Part shown: one piece after another, positions 1-8,933 of the stretch
Layout: every line of letters starts with the position of its first letter
Position numbering within the stretch: position 1 is the first letter of the stretch
Source: Clostridium aquiflavi
GTDB lineage: Bacteria > Bacillota > Clostridia > Clostridiales > Clostridiaceae
NCBI RefSeq assembly: GCF_031344075.1
Contig: NZ_JAVJAN010000024.1
Coordinates: 3,089-67,088 of the forward strand
Reading direction: 5' to 3'
Length of the DNA stretch: 64,000 bases
Position numbers and translations under genes: made by a program
The notes under the pieces: model-generated
Database searches by the model: none
Seen by the model: the letters and a program-made list of their open reading frames with translations, nothing else
What the model was told of the DNA's origin: nothing

Positions 1-1423
1 TTTCCCAAATTTTCTCTTCTTCTGTTTCCTTAAGAACTTCTAATAAAACTCTTCTAGATGCAATAACTTTTTTATGTTCTTCAGCAGAATAATCAATTAA
101 TTTAACTTCTAATACTTGATTAATATATTTAGATTTATCTTTAGTAAATCTAACATCTATTTGAGAAGCTGGAATAAATATTCTTATTCCTTTATAATAA
201 GCAACTAGTCCATTTTCTGAAGCCTCTTTAATTTTAACTTCAAAAGTTTTGCTTTCATTAAATAATATATCAAGTTCTTTATAGGCCTCTTCTTTTTCAT
301 ATTCAAGTCTTGATAAAACAACATATCCATCAGAATTTTGTAATTTTATAACTTTAGATTTTATACTATCACCTATATTAAGACTTTCTACCATACTCTC
401 AATATCTTCATTTGAAGTTAATTCATTGAAAGGAATAACCCCATCTATTTTATATCCTACAAGTGAAACTATAATAGTGTCTCTTGTTTTTAAAAGTATT
501 TCTCCTTCTACCTCATCACCAATCACAAACTTTCTATCAAGTTGATTCATTAATGATAATTGATCATCGTTTTTAATATTTTCTGTATTACTCATAATTC
601 CAATTACCTCCTTAATAATCCAATCTGGTGTAGACGCACCAGCTGTAATTCCTACTTTATTTATATTATTATTTATAAAATCTTTAGGTAACTCATTAAC
701 ATTTTCTATGTGTATAGTATTATCACAATTTTGTTTAGCAATTTGATATAGCTTAGTTGTATTAGAGCTATTTTTCCCACCGATTACGACCATAGTTTCT
801 ACTTCTTTTGATAATTTATTAGTACTTCTTTGTCTCACATCTGTAGCTGCACATATGGTGTTAAAAGCTAAAACTTCTTTAGCCTGTGCAGAAATATTTT
901 TGATTAAAGTTTCCCAATTAGCTGCTTTTTCTGTTGTTTGTGATACTACACATACCTTAGCAGGTACATCCCCTTCAATTTTACCATTTTTAGAAATTAT
1001 AGCTTTATTATTGCACCAACCATTAATTCCTATTACTTCTGGATGGTTAGCGTCACCAAGTATTACTATATTATATCCTAATTTATAATATTTATTTACC
1101 TTTTTTTGTATCTTAGTTACAAACGGACAAGTAGCATCCTTAACGTTTAACTTATTTTCTTGCAAAAGTTTTAGTATTTCTTCTGATACTCCATGAGATC
1201 TTATAACAATAACATCATCTTTATTTAAAGTATCTATATTTTCTAAGTTTATAGAATAGATATTATTCTTTTCTAAAAATTTTACAACATCATTATTATG
1301 TATCAATGGACCTAAAGTATATATTCTTCTGCCCTCTTGTTTTTGTATTTTTATAGCTTCATCAACTGCTCTTTTTACTCCAAAACAAAAACCAGCATTT
1401 TGTGCTAAAATTACTTCTCTCAT
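1..1423 (-). CDS. ispH: IspH (HMBPP reductase) fused to ribosomal protein S1 domains, partial
   Basis: Last enzyme of the MEP isoprenoid pathway, a 4Fe-4S reductase making IPP and DMAPP, fused to RNA-binding S1 domains; this fusion is typical of clostridia. The N-terminal 275 residues carry the three cluster cysteines in AGFCFGV (Cys13), DATCPFV (about 97) and NTICAATD (about 190), plus SHG and NHPE histidine motifs. The reading frame runs without a stop through TPDWIIKEV into S1-type repeats (from about residue 285). The C-terminal part is cut off by the window edge. Start ATG at 1423, about 30 nt after the cmk stop, so it is cotranscribed with cmk. A strong internal Shine-Dalgarno sits before an in-frame ATG at 595 (see findings). 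Confidence 0.93.
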   Translation of the reverse strand, partial: MREVILAQNAGFCFGVKRAVDEAIKIQKQEGRRIYTLGPLIHNNDVVKFLEKNNIYSINLENIDTLNKDDVIVIRSHGVSEEILKLLQENKLNVKDATCPFVTKIQKKVNKYYKLGYNIVILGDANHPEVIGINGWCNNKAIISKNGKIEGDVPAKVCVVSQTTEKAANWETLIKNISAQAKEVLAFNTICAATDVRQRSTNKLSKEVETMVVIGGKNSSNTTKLYQIAKQNCDNTIHIENVNELPKDFINNNINKVGITAGASTPDWIIKEVIGIMSNTENIKNDDQLSLMNQLDRKFVIGDEVEGEILLKTRDTIIVSLVGYKIDGVIPFNELTSNEDIESMVESLNIGDSIKSKVIKLQNSDGYVVLSRLEYEKEEAYKELDILFNESKTFEVKIKEASENGLVAYYKGIRIFIPASQIDVRFTKDKSKYINQVLEVKLIDYSAEEHKKVIASRRVLLEVLKETEEEKIWE

Positions 1424-1452
1424 TAGTGTATTCTCCTAAAGCTTTAAATATT

Positions 1453-2106
1453 TTAAATTGACTTTCTGATATAAGAATTAATTTTTTCTGTGACCTCAGA
1501 TATATTTAAACCAGTAGTGTCTATTTCAATAGCATCATCAGCTTTTCTTAATGGGTCTATTTCTCTATGAGTATCTTTGTAATCTCTATCTATAATATCC
1601 TTTAAGATATTATCATATGAACATTCAATATTTCTATTCTTAAGTTCTTTAAATCTTCTATTTGCTCTTTCTTCAGGTGTAGCAGTTAAGAAAAATTTAA
1701 AATTAGCATCTTTAAGTACAACTGTGCCAATATCCCTTCCGTCCATTATAACATCAAATTTACTTGACATGTATCTTTGAAGTTTAACCAATTTACTTCT
1801 TACTTCAGATATAGATGCATAAGATGATACTATACTACTTATTTCTGGTAGAGTTATTTTATCTTGAATATTTTCATTATTCAAAATTAAATCATCATCT
1901 TCAAAATGCATTTCCATAGTATCTATTAATGAACATATCTTTTCTATATTATTTTCAGATATATTATTTTCTTTACATTTTAATGCTACAGCTCTATACA
2001 TAGCACCAGTATTTATATACATAAGATTAAACTCTTTACCTACTAATTTTGCTATTGTACTTTTTCCAGCACCTGCTGGACCATCTATTGCTACTGCTAT
2101 TTTCAA
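1453..2106 (-). CDS. cmk: Cytidylate kinase
   Basis: Phosphorylates CMP and dCMP to the diphosphates with ATP, in the cytosol. The protein has 217 residues, the usual bacterial length. It begins with a Walker A loop, GPAGAGKS at residues 9-16, and has the CMP-kinase signature DGRDIGTVV near residue 122 and a lid-region RANRRFKEL. It sits between the BaiN-like flavoprotein gene upstream (98 nt) and ispH-rpsA downstream, a gene order common in clostridia. Confidence 0.96.
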   Translation of the reverse strand: MKIAVAIDGPAGAGKSTIAKLVGKEFNLMYINTGAMYRAVALKCKENNISENNIEKICSLIDTMEMHFEDDDLILNNENIQDKITLPEISSIVSSYASISEVRSKLVKLQRYMSSKFDVIMDGRDIGTVVLKDANFKFFLTATPEERANRRFKELKNRNIECSYDNILKDIIDRDYKDTHREIDPLRKADDAIEIDTTGLNISEVTEKINSYIRKSI

Positions 2107-2203
2107 AACTTACTCCTCTTTTCTAAAAATCTTAAATTAGTTTAAAAACCTTTAATAAGATTATATAATTTTTTATTACTTCAAACAAGAAGATATTTAG
2201 TTC

Positions 2204-3424
2204 TTATTCAATATGACTTCCAGCAATTACTCCAGTTGCAAATGCAATTTGTACATTATAACCACCAGTAAAAGCATCTACATCCATAACTTCACCACAA
2301 AAAGAAAGATTATCTATAATCTTAGATCTCATAGTAGATGGATCAATTTCTTTAACATCTATTCCGCCTTTTGTTACAATTCCTTCAGCAAGTGGTCTTA
2401 GCCCATTTAGATCGAATGAAAAATCTTTAAGAAGGTTAACTAAATTTCTTCTTTCTTCTTTGGTGATTTCATTAACTTTCTTTTCTTCAGGTATATTAGA
2501 CATTTCTATTATCATTGGAATTAGTTTTTGTGGTAATAATTCATTTAATGAATTTTTAAAATCTTTATTTAAGTATTTATTAAAATCTCTTTGTATTCTT
2601 TTATCTAATTCACCTAAGTTTAATGATGGTTTAAGATCTATATGTAATTTATAGTTTTTGTTATTCTCTATAAATCTACTTCCACTTAAAATAAGTGGAC
2701 CTGATACACCAAAATGTGTAAATAACATTTCACCAAAATTTTTATATACAACTTTCTTATCATTTTCTTTTATTGTAACTTCTACATTTTTTAATGATAA
2801 TCCCATAAGCTCTTTAGTTTTTGCATCTTTTACAACCATAGGTACAAGTGCTGGCTTTAATGGAATTACTTTATGTCCTAATTTTTTAGAAAATTCTTGT
2901 CCTTCACCTCTTGAACCAGTAAGAGGATAAGAAGCTCCACCAGTTGCTATAATATAATGATCTGCTTTTAAAATCTCGTCATTATTTATTTCAATACCAG
3001 TTATGTTGTTATCCTTATATTTTATATCAGTAACCTTTGAATTTAATTTTATTTTAACATCTGTTCTACTTAATGCATTTGATAAACCCCTAATTATATC
3101 AGAAGATTTATCAGATTCAGGAAATACTCTATCTCCACGTTCTACTTTTAATTTAATTCCTTCATTAGAAAAGAAATTCATAGTATCTTCATTAGTAAAT
3201 GTATATAATGCACTATATAAAAAATGCGGGTTACCAGGTATGTAATCAAAAAATTCAGAAATATCCTTAGCATTTGTAACATTACATCTACCCTTACCAG
3301 TAATAAACAGCTTTTTTCCTAGTCTTTCATTACCATCTAATAACGTTACTTTATGTTCTTTTGCAGCTGTTATTGCAGCCATCATTCCTGCTGGGCCTGC
3401 TCCAATAACAATAACTTTGCTCAT
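2204..3424 (-). CDS. FAD-dependent oxidoreductase, HI0933/YhiN (BaiN-like) family
   Basis: Two-dinucleotide-binding-domain flavoprotein of 406 residues. The N-terminus carries the FAD Rossmann motif GAGPAGMMAA (residues 8-17), followed by the family motif TGKGRCNVTN and GGASYPLTGSRGEG. The C-terminus has the second FAD-contact segment FCGEVMDVDAFTGGYN. Family members are annotated as aminoacetone oxidase-like or BaiN-like, but the substrate is not established by sequence. Probably first gene of a minus-strand operon with cmk and ispH-rpsA. Confidence 0.9.
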   Translation of the reverse strand: MSKVIVIGAGPAGMMAAITAAKEHKVTLLDGNERLGKKLFITGKGRCNVTNAKDISEFFDYIPGNPHFLYSALYTFTNEDTMNFFSNEGIKLKVERGDRVFPESDKSSDIIRGLSNALSRTDVKIKLNSKVTDIKYKDNNITGIEINNDEILKADHYIIATGGASYPLTGSRGEGQEFSKKLGHKVIPLKPALVPMVVKDAKTKELMGLSLKNVEVTIKENDKKVVYKNFGEMLFTHFGVSGPLILSGSRFIENNKNYKLHIDLKPSLNLGELDKRIQRDFNKYLNKDFKNSLNELLPQKLIPMIIEMSNIPEEKKVNEITKEERRNLVNLLKDFSFDLNGLRPLAEGIVTKGGIDVKEIDPSTMRSKIIDNLSFCGEVMDVDAFTGGYNVQIAFATGVIAGSHIE

Positions 3425-3565
3425 TAAAAAATCAGCTCCTTAATTAAATAATATTTATAAATATCTTATTATAGTATTAATATTGTTAATTTAATTCAAA
3501 ATTTGTCTAACTTCAATTATACAATATATCATGAATTTAATATATAGCTATAATTAACCACTGTT

Positions 3566-3793
3566 TTAGTCATGTATATATTCAAATCTATATTTTTGTT
3601 TTATATCTGGATATTTTTCTTTATCAACTTTGCTCATAAACATATCATAAGGCCTAATAAAAGTTTTAAAATCTCCATATAGCGCTTTATATACTACGAA
3701 CTTTTCCCTTGTCTCACTATGAATTGCCATATCAATAACTTCATATTCTTTTCCTTTAAAGTGTCTGTATATTCCAATTTTAAATTCTCTCAT
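3566..3793 (-). CDS. DUF1653 domain protein
   Basis: A 75-residue protein that is essentially one DUF1653 domain: YRHFKGKEYEVIDMAIHSET, then VVYKALYGDFKTFIRPYDMFMSKV. It is a small all-beta cytosolic protein of unknown function, widespread in Firmicutes. An AAGGAG ribosome binding site precedes the ATG. No operon partner is obvious; 140 nt separate it from the flavoprotein gene upstream on the same strand's 3' side. Confidence 0.85.
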   Translation of the reverse strand: MREFKIGIYRHFKGKEYEVIDMAIHSETREKFVVYKALYGDFKTFIRPYDMFMSKVDKEKYPDIKQKYRFEYIHD

Positions 3794-3859
3794 TATAATT
3801 CTCCTTACAAATATTGAATATAATAGAAATACTTTCTAATATACATATATTTTTTAGTT

Positions 3860-4504
3860 CTACTTAATGATAATTCCAAGTATTGTAGATAATTCTAAAG
3901 CTTGAAGAGGTGATACTATAACATTCTTTAGCTCTTTTCCCGTCAATATAATTGATGATATATCACTATTAGTAAAATCTATTCCTTTTAGAAGGGTATT
4001 GGTAAATTCACCGAATATTAAATTAGAACTATTAAAAGCTACTTTGTTAAAATTACATTCTAAGAAAATTCCACTTTCCATATTACATTCATCAAAATTT
4101 ATTAATTTCATCTTTGAATATGAAAAATTCGAATACTTACATAAACATTCTTTAAAAAGTACATTTTGCATATTAGATCCACCAAAATTACTTCCTGTTA
4201 ATTTGCAATTTTTAAATTCCACTCTGTGTATGCTTCCATCAGAAAAATCTATATTAGATAGATCACAATTTTCAAATATAACGTCTAGCAAACTTATATT
4301 TCTAAAAGAACATTCATTAAATATAACATTTACAAACCTACATCCGTTTATTTCTACTCTTTCTTCATTTGTATAATCTAATTTACAATCCTGAATCAGA
4401 TTATTTGAAAGATCTTTCTTATTAATTAGTTCATCTTCAATATTTATATCATTCTCTAGGCAGCTTAATAACTTAGGTTCTAATAACTTATTTAAAATAG
4501 ACAT
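3860..4504 (-). CDS. Pentapeptide-repeat protein
   Basis: 214 residues. From about residue 55 to 195 it shows tandem five-residue repeats with a hydrophobic or aromatic centre, such as FENCDLSNIDFSDG and LIFGEFTNTLLKGIDFTNSD, which would fold as a right-handed quadrilateral beta-helix. No signal peptide or membrane segment, so likely cytosolic. Some family members mimic DNA and inhibit gyrase (Qnr, MfpA); nothing here shows that role, so function is unknown. Confidence 0.88.
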   Translation of the reverse strand: MSILNKLLEPKLLSCLENDINIEDELINKKDLSNNLIQDCKLDYTNEERVEINGCRFVNVIFNECSFRNISLLDVIFENCDLSNIDFSDGSIHRVEFKNCKLTGSNFGGSNMQNVLFKECLCKYSNFSYSKMKLINFDECNMESGIFLECNFNKVAFNSSNLIFGEFTNTLLKGIDFTNSDISSIILTGKELKNVIVSPLQALELSTILGIIIK

Positions 4505-4609
4505 GTTGTTTCCTCATTTTTCTATAAAGTTTTATTTTTATACTTATATTATCATATTTCTAATATAAGTATAAAACTTTGTATATTATTTATTATAATT
4601 TTACATAAA

Positions 4610-4652
4610 AAACAAATAAGGTAAAGTATTTTTTACCCTACCCTATTTGTTT
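4610..4652 (-). terminator. Intrinsic terminator downstream of cytX
   Basis: On the minus strand an AAACAAATA(G)GGTA / TACC(T)TATTTGTTT stem is followed by a T-rich tail, just after the cytX stop at 4666. Confidence 0.75.
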
Positions 4653-4665
4653 TCGTATTATATAA

Positions 4666-5859
4666 TTATTTAACGTTAAATCTATGTAACTTTTCTTTTA
4701 ATATATTTACAACTATACATATAAAACTTATTATTATCATAACTGGTAAGGTATTTCCTACTACTATATTTATTTGCATAAACATTCTATAAATAATAAA
4801 ACCAATTATCCATATAATTAAATTTAACACATTAAGTTTTGAATTTAATTCTCTGTTTTTTAGTATAAAGTAATCTGTTATAACTATTGCTATCATTGGT
4901 GCAAATACAGAACCTATTAAATATAAAAAGTTTTCAAACTGCTCTATTGGAGTAAACATAGCAATTAATATTCCAATTATACAAACAATAACAGATATAT
5001 GCTTTGTGCTGATTTTTTCACTTATGTTTGTACAACTAACACCTGCTGAATAAACATCTAAAAAGGTTGTTGTCACAGTTGACATTAGAACGATTATCAT
5101 AGCTATAATTCCAAGTCCCGCTTGCATAAGAATTTGTGCAATATCTGAAGTTCCTGCATATAAGCTTCCACCTAGACCTATTATATACATCCACACACTA
5201 CCAAAAAAATAGCTTAAAACACTTATAGGTGTTATTAATTTACTATCTTTTGTATTTCTAGTGTAATCAGCTATAAGTGGTAACCATGAAAGTGGCATTG
5301 CAACTGATAATTCAACTGCCATTCCAAAACTTAAACTATTATCATATAATTCAATACTTGTTCCTTTAAAAATAACTATTCCAAGAATAAGTGTTAAAAT
5401 AAAAAGTCCACCAACAGCAATAACATTTAGATTGCCAAGATTTTCAAAGCCTATTAATATCCATATAATAATTAATATTCCTATTAAAATACACCATAAT
5501 GCTTTATTTTCAAATCCAAATAAACTATTAGATACTGCATTTAATACATTTGCTGCACCAATAATCATTATAGCTGTCCATCCAACTAACTGTAAAATAT
5601 TTAATGAAGAAAAAATATAAGAACCATGTTTCCCAAAAGATATTCTAGATGATTCCATTGAAGATAAACCACTATTAGTTCCTATAAGTCCTGCAAAATA
5701 TAAAAGTGTACATCCTATAAGATGTCCTAAAAGTATTGCTAAAATACCTTTTTTTAGGCCAAGTGGGGCTATTAAACCACCTGTTAGTATTTCTGCAATG
5801 GATACAGAGGCTCCAAACCATAATAAGCCATTGTTTAATAAAGTTTTTTTCTTGTTCAT
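4666..5859 (-). CDS. cytX: CytX-type transporter, putative hydroxymethylpyrimidine permease
   Basis: Member of the nucleobase:cation symporter-1 family, 397 residues with about 11-12 hydrophobic spans from residue 13 to the end. The start LLWFGASVSIAEILTGGLIA resembles the conserved first helix of CytX/CodB-type permeases. CytX is proposed to import the thiamine pyrimidine precursor HMP. The assignment rests strongly on the TPP riboswitch and terminator hairpin in its leader. ATG start has an AGGAGG site 7 nt upstream. Single-gene transcript, ending at the hairpin near 4630. Confidence 0.88.
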   Translation of the reverse strand: MNKKKTLLNNGLLWFGASVSIAEILTGGLIAPLGLKKGILAILLGHLIGCTLLYFAGLIGTNSGLSSMESSRISFGKHGSYIFSSLNILQLVGWTAIMIIGAANVLNAVSNSLFGFENKALWCILIGILIIIWILIGFENLGNLNVIAVGGLFILTLILGIVIFKGTSIELYDNSLSFGMAVELSVAMPLSWLPLIADYTRNTKDSKLITPISVLSYFFGSVWMYIIGLGGSLYAGTSDIAQILMQAGLGIIAMIIVLMSTVTTTFLDVYSAGVSCTNISEKISTKHISVIVCIIGILIAMFTPIEQFENFLYLIGSVFAPMIAIVITDYFILKNRELNSKLNVLNLIIWIIGFIIYRMFMQINIVVGNTLPVMIIISFICIVVNILKEKLHRFNVK

Positions 5860-5884
5860 AACAAATTCCTCCTAAAAATAAAAT

Positions 5885-5914
5885 ATGGGATATACCAATA
5901 AAGATATATCCCAT
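5885..5914 (-). terminator. Riboswitch-controlled terminator before cytX
   Basis: A perfect 10-bp stem (5885-5894 with 5905-5914), followed on the minus strand by ATTTTATTTTT and then the cytX ribosome binding site. It lies 20 nt after the TPP aptamer, so it is the likely expression platform (premature termination when TPP is bound). Confidence 0.8.
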
Positions 5915-5933
5915 TAAAAACATTTAATGTGTA

Positions 5934-6017
5934 TTCCCTACGTTGGCATTATCCAAATCAGGTTAAGGGTCGAAGTTGCATTTAACTTCCTCTCAGCCTA
6001 CTTGCGTAAGCTCCCCT
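5934..6017 (-). promoter_or_regulatory. TPP (THI-box) riboswitch
   Basis: The minus strand shows all the conserved THI-box parts in order: AGGGGAGC, CTGAGAGG, a variable arm, ACCCTTAACCTGATTTGGAT and AATGCCAACGTAGGGAA. The ends pair to form P1. It controls cytX downstream, matching a thiamine-precursor transporter. Confidence 0.97.
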
Positions 6018-6098
6018 AATATTAAGTTTATCTAATAATATTTTGTAATATCTATATCATTATATAACATATAATGAATAATGTCTTCTTTAATAACA

Positions 6099-6134
6099 AA
6101 AACCATATTAATAATTGAACAATATGGTTTTTTC
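6099..6134 (-). terminator. Terminator hairpin after the lipase-like gene
   Basis: AAAACCATATT pairs with AATATGGTTTT (6099-6109 / 6121-6131), flanked by T-runs on both strands, so it can act in either direction. It lies 4-39 nt beyond the stop at 6138. Confidence 0.7.
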
Positions 6135-6137
6135 TCA

Positions 6138-7337
6138 TTAATGAGAATTTTTAAAATCATATATTAAATTATCAGTAGCATTATCAATAACAACTGCTAT
6201 TTGTTCACCCTCTGTTCCTAAACTTTTAAGTTTAAAGATTATATTTTCTTGAGAAGCTTTAAATTTTGATAATGTATCATTTAATATTAATGTAGACTTA
6301 CTTTCTTCACTTCTGATAAAATCATTCCAAAATACAAGAGGTATACTTAAGCTCTGAAGTAAATTGTATGCTAAATTTATCTCTGCTTTTAAATTATAGT
6401 GTTTAGTATATCCTAATAATACCAACATTCCTTTTGCAATTTGTAATATACTACTGTCTAAATCTTTATCACATAAAATAAGTTCAATAATGTCAGTTAA
6501 ACTATTTATAGCAAAACTTTTATGTGGTTCTGGCAATTCAGATATTAGTGATGTGGAAAAGTTATATATTATTTTTACAAATGAGCATTCATTAGTCTTT
6601 TTTCTAAGATGACCATTACCATCCAACATTATATTAGCTTTATGATAATATAATGGATTTTTTTGAAAGGATGTATTTATATATATTTTCTCTTCATTTA
6701 CAGAATTAAGAAGACAATTTACATAATCATACTTAGCGCTAATAGATAACACTTTATCTTTATTGGCATTTATTTCATTATAATATCTGTTGATAAATTC
6801 ATTTGAAAAACCTTGTCCATCAAAAGATATGCATCTATTTACTTTATCCGATAAAAGTGCAACATATTTAGCTTTATTACCACCTTTTGAATGACCTGTT
6901 ACTGTAATGTTTTTATATTTAAGATTATTTATATAATTTAATGCTCTTATTTGTTCGGGTGTATCAGACATATAAGCTCCTTCACCATTATCACTCCACT
7001 CTTCTATAGTCTTAGTGCCCCTAAATACAACAAAAACATGATTATCATGCTTATCAACAAAGCAAGCAGCTTTCACTCCAGTATTATCAACTTCTATATT
7101 TTCGATCTTTAAGTTATTTAGTTTATCATTTTCTTGTATTTGCTTTAAAACTACTAACCATTCACTCTTCTTTACAACTTCTTTGCATTCACGTCTAGTT
7201 AAAATTGCTTTATTTAAGTTATTCTTATATAACATAGATTTAACAAGTTTACCAACAGTATTTTCATTAAATACATTTAATTTAAGATATATTAAATTAG
7301 ATAATAGTAATAATTCACTATTATTTAAATCAGACAT
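6138..7337 (-). CDS. Lipase-like alpha/beta hydrolase (DUF2974 / Mbeg1-like)
   Basis: 399 residues without signal peptide or membrane helix. The segment HVFVVFRGTKTIEEWSDN followed by VTGHSKGGNKA (nucleophile Ser150 in the GHSKGG elbow) and SFDGQGFS is the class-3-lipase / DUF2974 pattern; the C-terminal half is helical and unassigned. The longer reading from 7376 is unlikely because the ATG at 7337 has GGAGG six bases upstream. Substrate unknown. A second hydrolase with a similar HSKGG elbow lies at 47249. Confidence 0.8.
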   Translation of the reverse strand: MSDLNNSELLLLSNLIYLKLNVFNENTVGKLVKSMLYKNNLNKAILTRRECKEVVKKSEWLVVLKQIQENDKLNNLKIENIEVDNTGVKAACFVDKHDNHVFVVFRGTKTIEEWSDNGEGAYMSDTPEQIRALNYINNLKYKNITVTGHSKGGNKAKYVALLSDKVNRCISFDGQGFSNEFINRYYNEINANKDKVLSISAKYDYVNCLLNSVNEEKIYINTSFQKNPLYYHKANIMLDGNGHLRKKTNECSFVKIIYNFSTSLISELPEPHKSFAINSLTDIIELILCDKDLDSSILQIAKGMLVLLGYTKHYNLKAEINLAYNLLQSLSIPLVFWNDFIRSEESKSTLILNDTLSKFKASQENIIFKLKSLGTEGEQIAVVIDNATDNLIYDFKNSH

Positions 7338-7448
7338 GTTTATCCTCCATAAAAAGTCATTAAAAAATATTATCATAATTTTAATATATTAATTACTAGT
7401 ATAAATAACACACTTAATTTAAGTAATAATACTAATTTTCTAAATAAA

Positions 7449-7486
7449 AAAATATTACCGAAAATTAAAATCTCCAGTAATATTTT
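7449..7486 (-). terminator. Terminator of adh
   Basis: AAAATATTAC / GTAATATTTT stem followed on the minus strand by more T residues, starting 14 nt after the adh stop. Confidence 0.75.
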
Positions 7487-7499
7487 AATAGTAATCTAT

Positions 7500-8555
7500 T
7501 TATAATATAACTACTGCTTTAATAAAGTCTTTTGGCTTGTCCTTCATTAATAAAAGAGCATCTTCTATATGTTCAAAACCATTATATACATGTGTAACTA
7601 ATTTACTTAAATCAACACGATTATATATTACTAGATCTCTTAACATTTCTGCTCTAAGACGTCCGCCTGGGCAAAGACCTCCTCTTATAGTCTTATGAGC
7701 CATTCCACATCCACAATCAACACGTGGTATTGGTAAAGTATCTCCACTTCCATGATAGTTAACATTTGAAACTACTCCACCAGGTTTAAGCATAGATATA
7801 GCTTGTCCTAATGTTTCAGGGCCACCGCCTGCCATAATGACACGATCAACACCTTTTCCATTAGTTAAATTCATGATTTGTTTAACTATATCACCATTTT
7901 TATAGTTTACAATATCTGTTGCTCCATAAAATTTAGCAGTTTCAACGCAAATTGGTCTACTTCCTACACCAATAATTCTACCTGCTCCACGTAATTTAGA
8001 ACCTGCTATACTCATTAATCCAACTGCTCCAATTCCTATTACTACAACACTAGAGCCCATTTTTATATCAGCTAATTCTGCACCATGAAAACCAGTAGTC
8101 ATCATATCTGTTATCATAACAGCACTTTCTAAAGATATTTCTGATGGTAAAAGTGCTAAATTCATATCTGCATCATTCACATGAAAATATTCTGCAAAAA
8201 CTCCATCTTTAAAGTTTGAAAATTTCCATCCAGCAAGCATACCATTTGAATGTTGTTGAAAACCAGCCTGAACTTCTAAAGATCTCCAGTCTGGAGTTGT
8301 ACAAGGTACTATAACCCTATCTCCAACTTTGAATTCCTTAACTTCACTTCCAATTTCAACAATTTCGCCCACAGCTTCATGACCTAAAATCATATTATGT
8401 CTATTTCCGAGTGCACCTTCAAAAACAGTATGAATATCTGATGTACATGGTGACACAGCTAATGGACGTACAATTGCATCATATGGACCTGCAACTGGCC
8501 TTTCCTTTTCAATCCATCCAACTTTATTAATGCCCAACATTGCAAAACCTTTCAT
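7500..8555 (-). CDS. adh: NADP-dependent primary-secondary alcohol dehydrogenase
   Basis: Zinc enzyme of the medium-chain dehydrogenase family that interconverts ketones and secondary alcohols, e.g. acetone and isopropanol. 351 residues, the same length as the C. beijerinckii and Thermoanaerobacter enzymes and near-identical to my recollection of the former over long stretches. Zinc ligands Cys37, His59 and Asp150 are in place (SPCTSDIH, GHEAVG, MITDMMTTG). GIGAVG is the nucleotide loop and GSRP (about 198-201) is the NADP-specifying segment. Transcribed alone: a sigma-54 promoter lies about 110 nt upstream and a terminator follows. Confidence 0.97.
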   Translation of the reverse strand: MKGFAMLGINKVGWIEKERPVAGPYDAIVRPLAVSPCTSDIHTVFEGALGNRHNMILGHEAVGEIVEIGSEVKEFKVGDRVIVPCTTPDWRSLEVQAGFQQHSNGMLAGWKFSNFKDGVFAEYFHVNDADMNLALLPSEISLESAVMITDMMTTGFHGAELADIKMGSSVVVIGIGAVGLMSIAGSKLRGAGRIIGVGSRPICVETAKFYGATDIVNYKNGDIVKQIMNLTNGKGVDRVIMAGGGPETLGQAISMLKPGGVVSNVNYHGSGDTLPIPRVDCGCGMAHKTIRGGLCPGGRLRAEMLRDLVIYNRVDLSKLVTHVYNGFEHIEDALLLMKDKPKDFIKAVVIL

Positions 8556-8664
8556 AACTAAATCCCTCCTAGTTTAATTTTCACTAAAATGCGGTTTAAA
8601 AATACCATTTATAACTGCAAAAATATATTTATAATTCATTTTAGGTTTTATCATAATATATTAT

Positions 8665-8682
8665 CAGCAATGATCATGCCAA
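8665..8682 (-). promoter_or_regulatory. Sigma-54 (-24/-12) promoter of adh
   Basis: On the minus strand TTGGCATGATCATTGCTG has the invariant GG (8680-8679) and GC (8668-8667) separated by exactly 10 nt and matches TGGCAC-N5-TTGC at nearly every position. Transcription would start near 8655, giving a leader of about 100 nt. A sigma-54 activator gene lies next to it. Confidence 0.9.
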
Positions 8683-8810
8683 TTTTAATTTTAAAATTTC
8701 CTTAATCATAAGTTTTCTGTAAAAACTTATGTATCATGCCATTATTCTAATAAATATCTTTTAAACTTAAAGTTTATGCTGTATTCTATAAAATTCAAAG
8801 TAAAAAAAGT

Positions 8811-8825
8811 GTTGTAAAATACAAC
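8811..8825. promoter_or_regulatory. Upstream activator site 1 for adh
   Basis: Perfect palindrome GTTGTA-AAA-TACAAC, about 155 nt upstream of the predicted adh start point, the normal distance for an enhancer-binding protein. Likely bound by the adjacent regulator (inference). Confidence 0.7.
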
Positions 8826-8843
8826 ATTTTTTAAATAAATACT

Positions 8844-8858
8844 GTTGTATTTTGCAAC
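8844..8858. promoter_or_regulatory. Upstream activator site 2 for adh
   Basis: Near-perfect second copy, GTTGTA-TTT-TGCAAC, centred 33 bp (about three helical turns) from site 1, so both lie on the same DNA face. CAACACTGTTG (8855-8865) overlaps it and may be a further half-site. Confidence 0.65.
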
Positions 8859-8933
8859 ACTGTTGTTTTTTTATACAATATAAAAATATATATTATAATT
8901 TGCTTTTCAGTAATTTTAATATATACATTAATT

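Noticed and set aside
8728..8741. A second TGGCATGAT sequence upstream of adh as another sigma-54 promoter
   Set aside because: The -12 GC dinucleotide is missing at the required 10-nt distance; only the -24 half matches.
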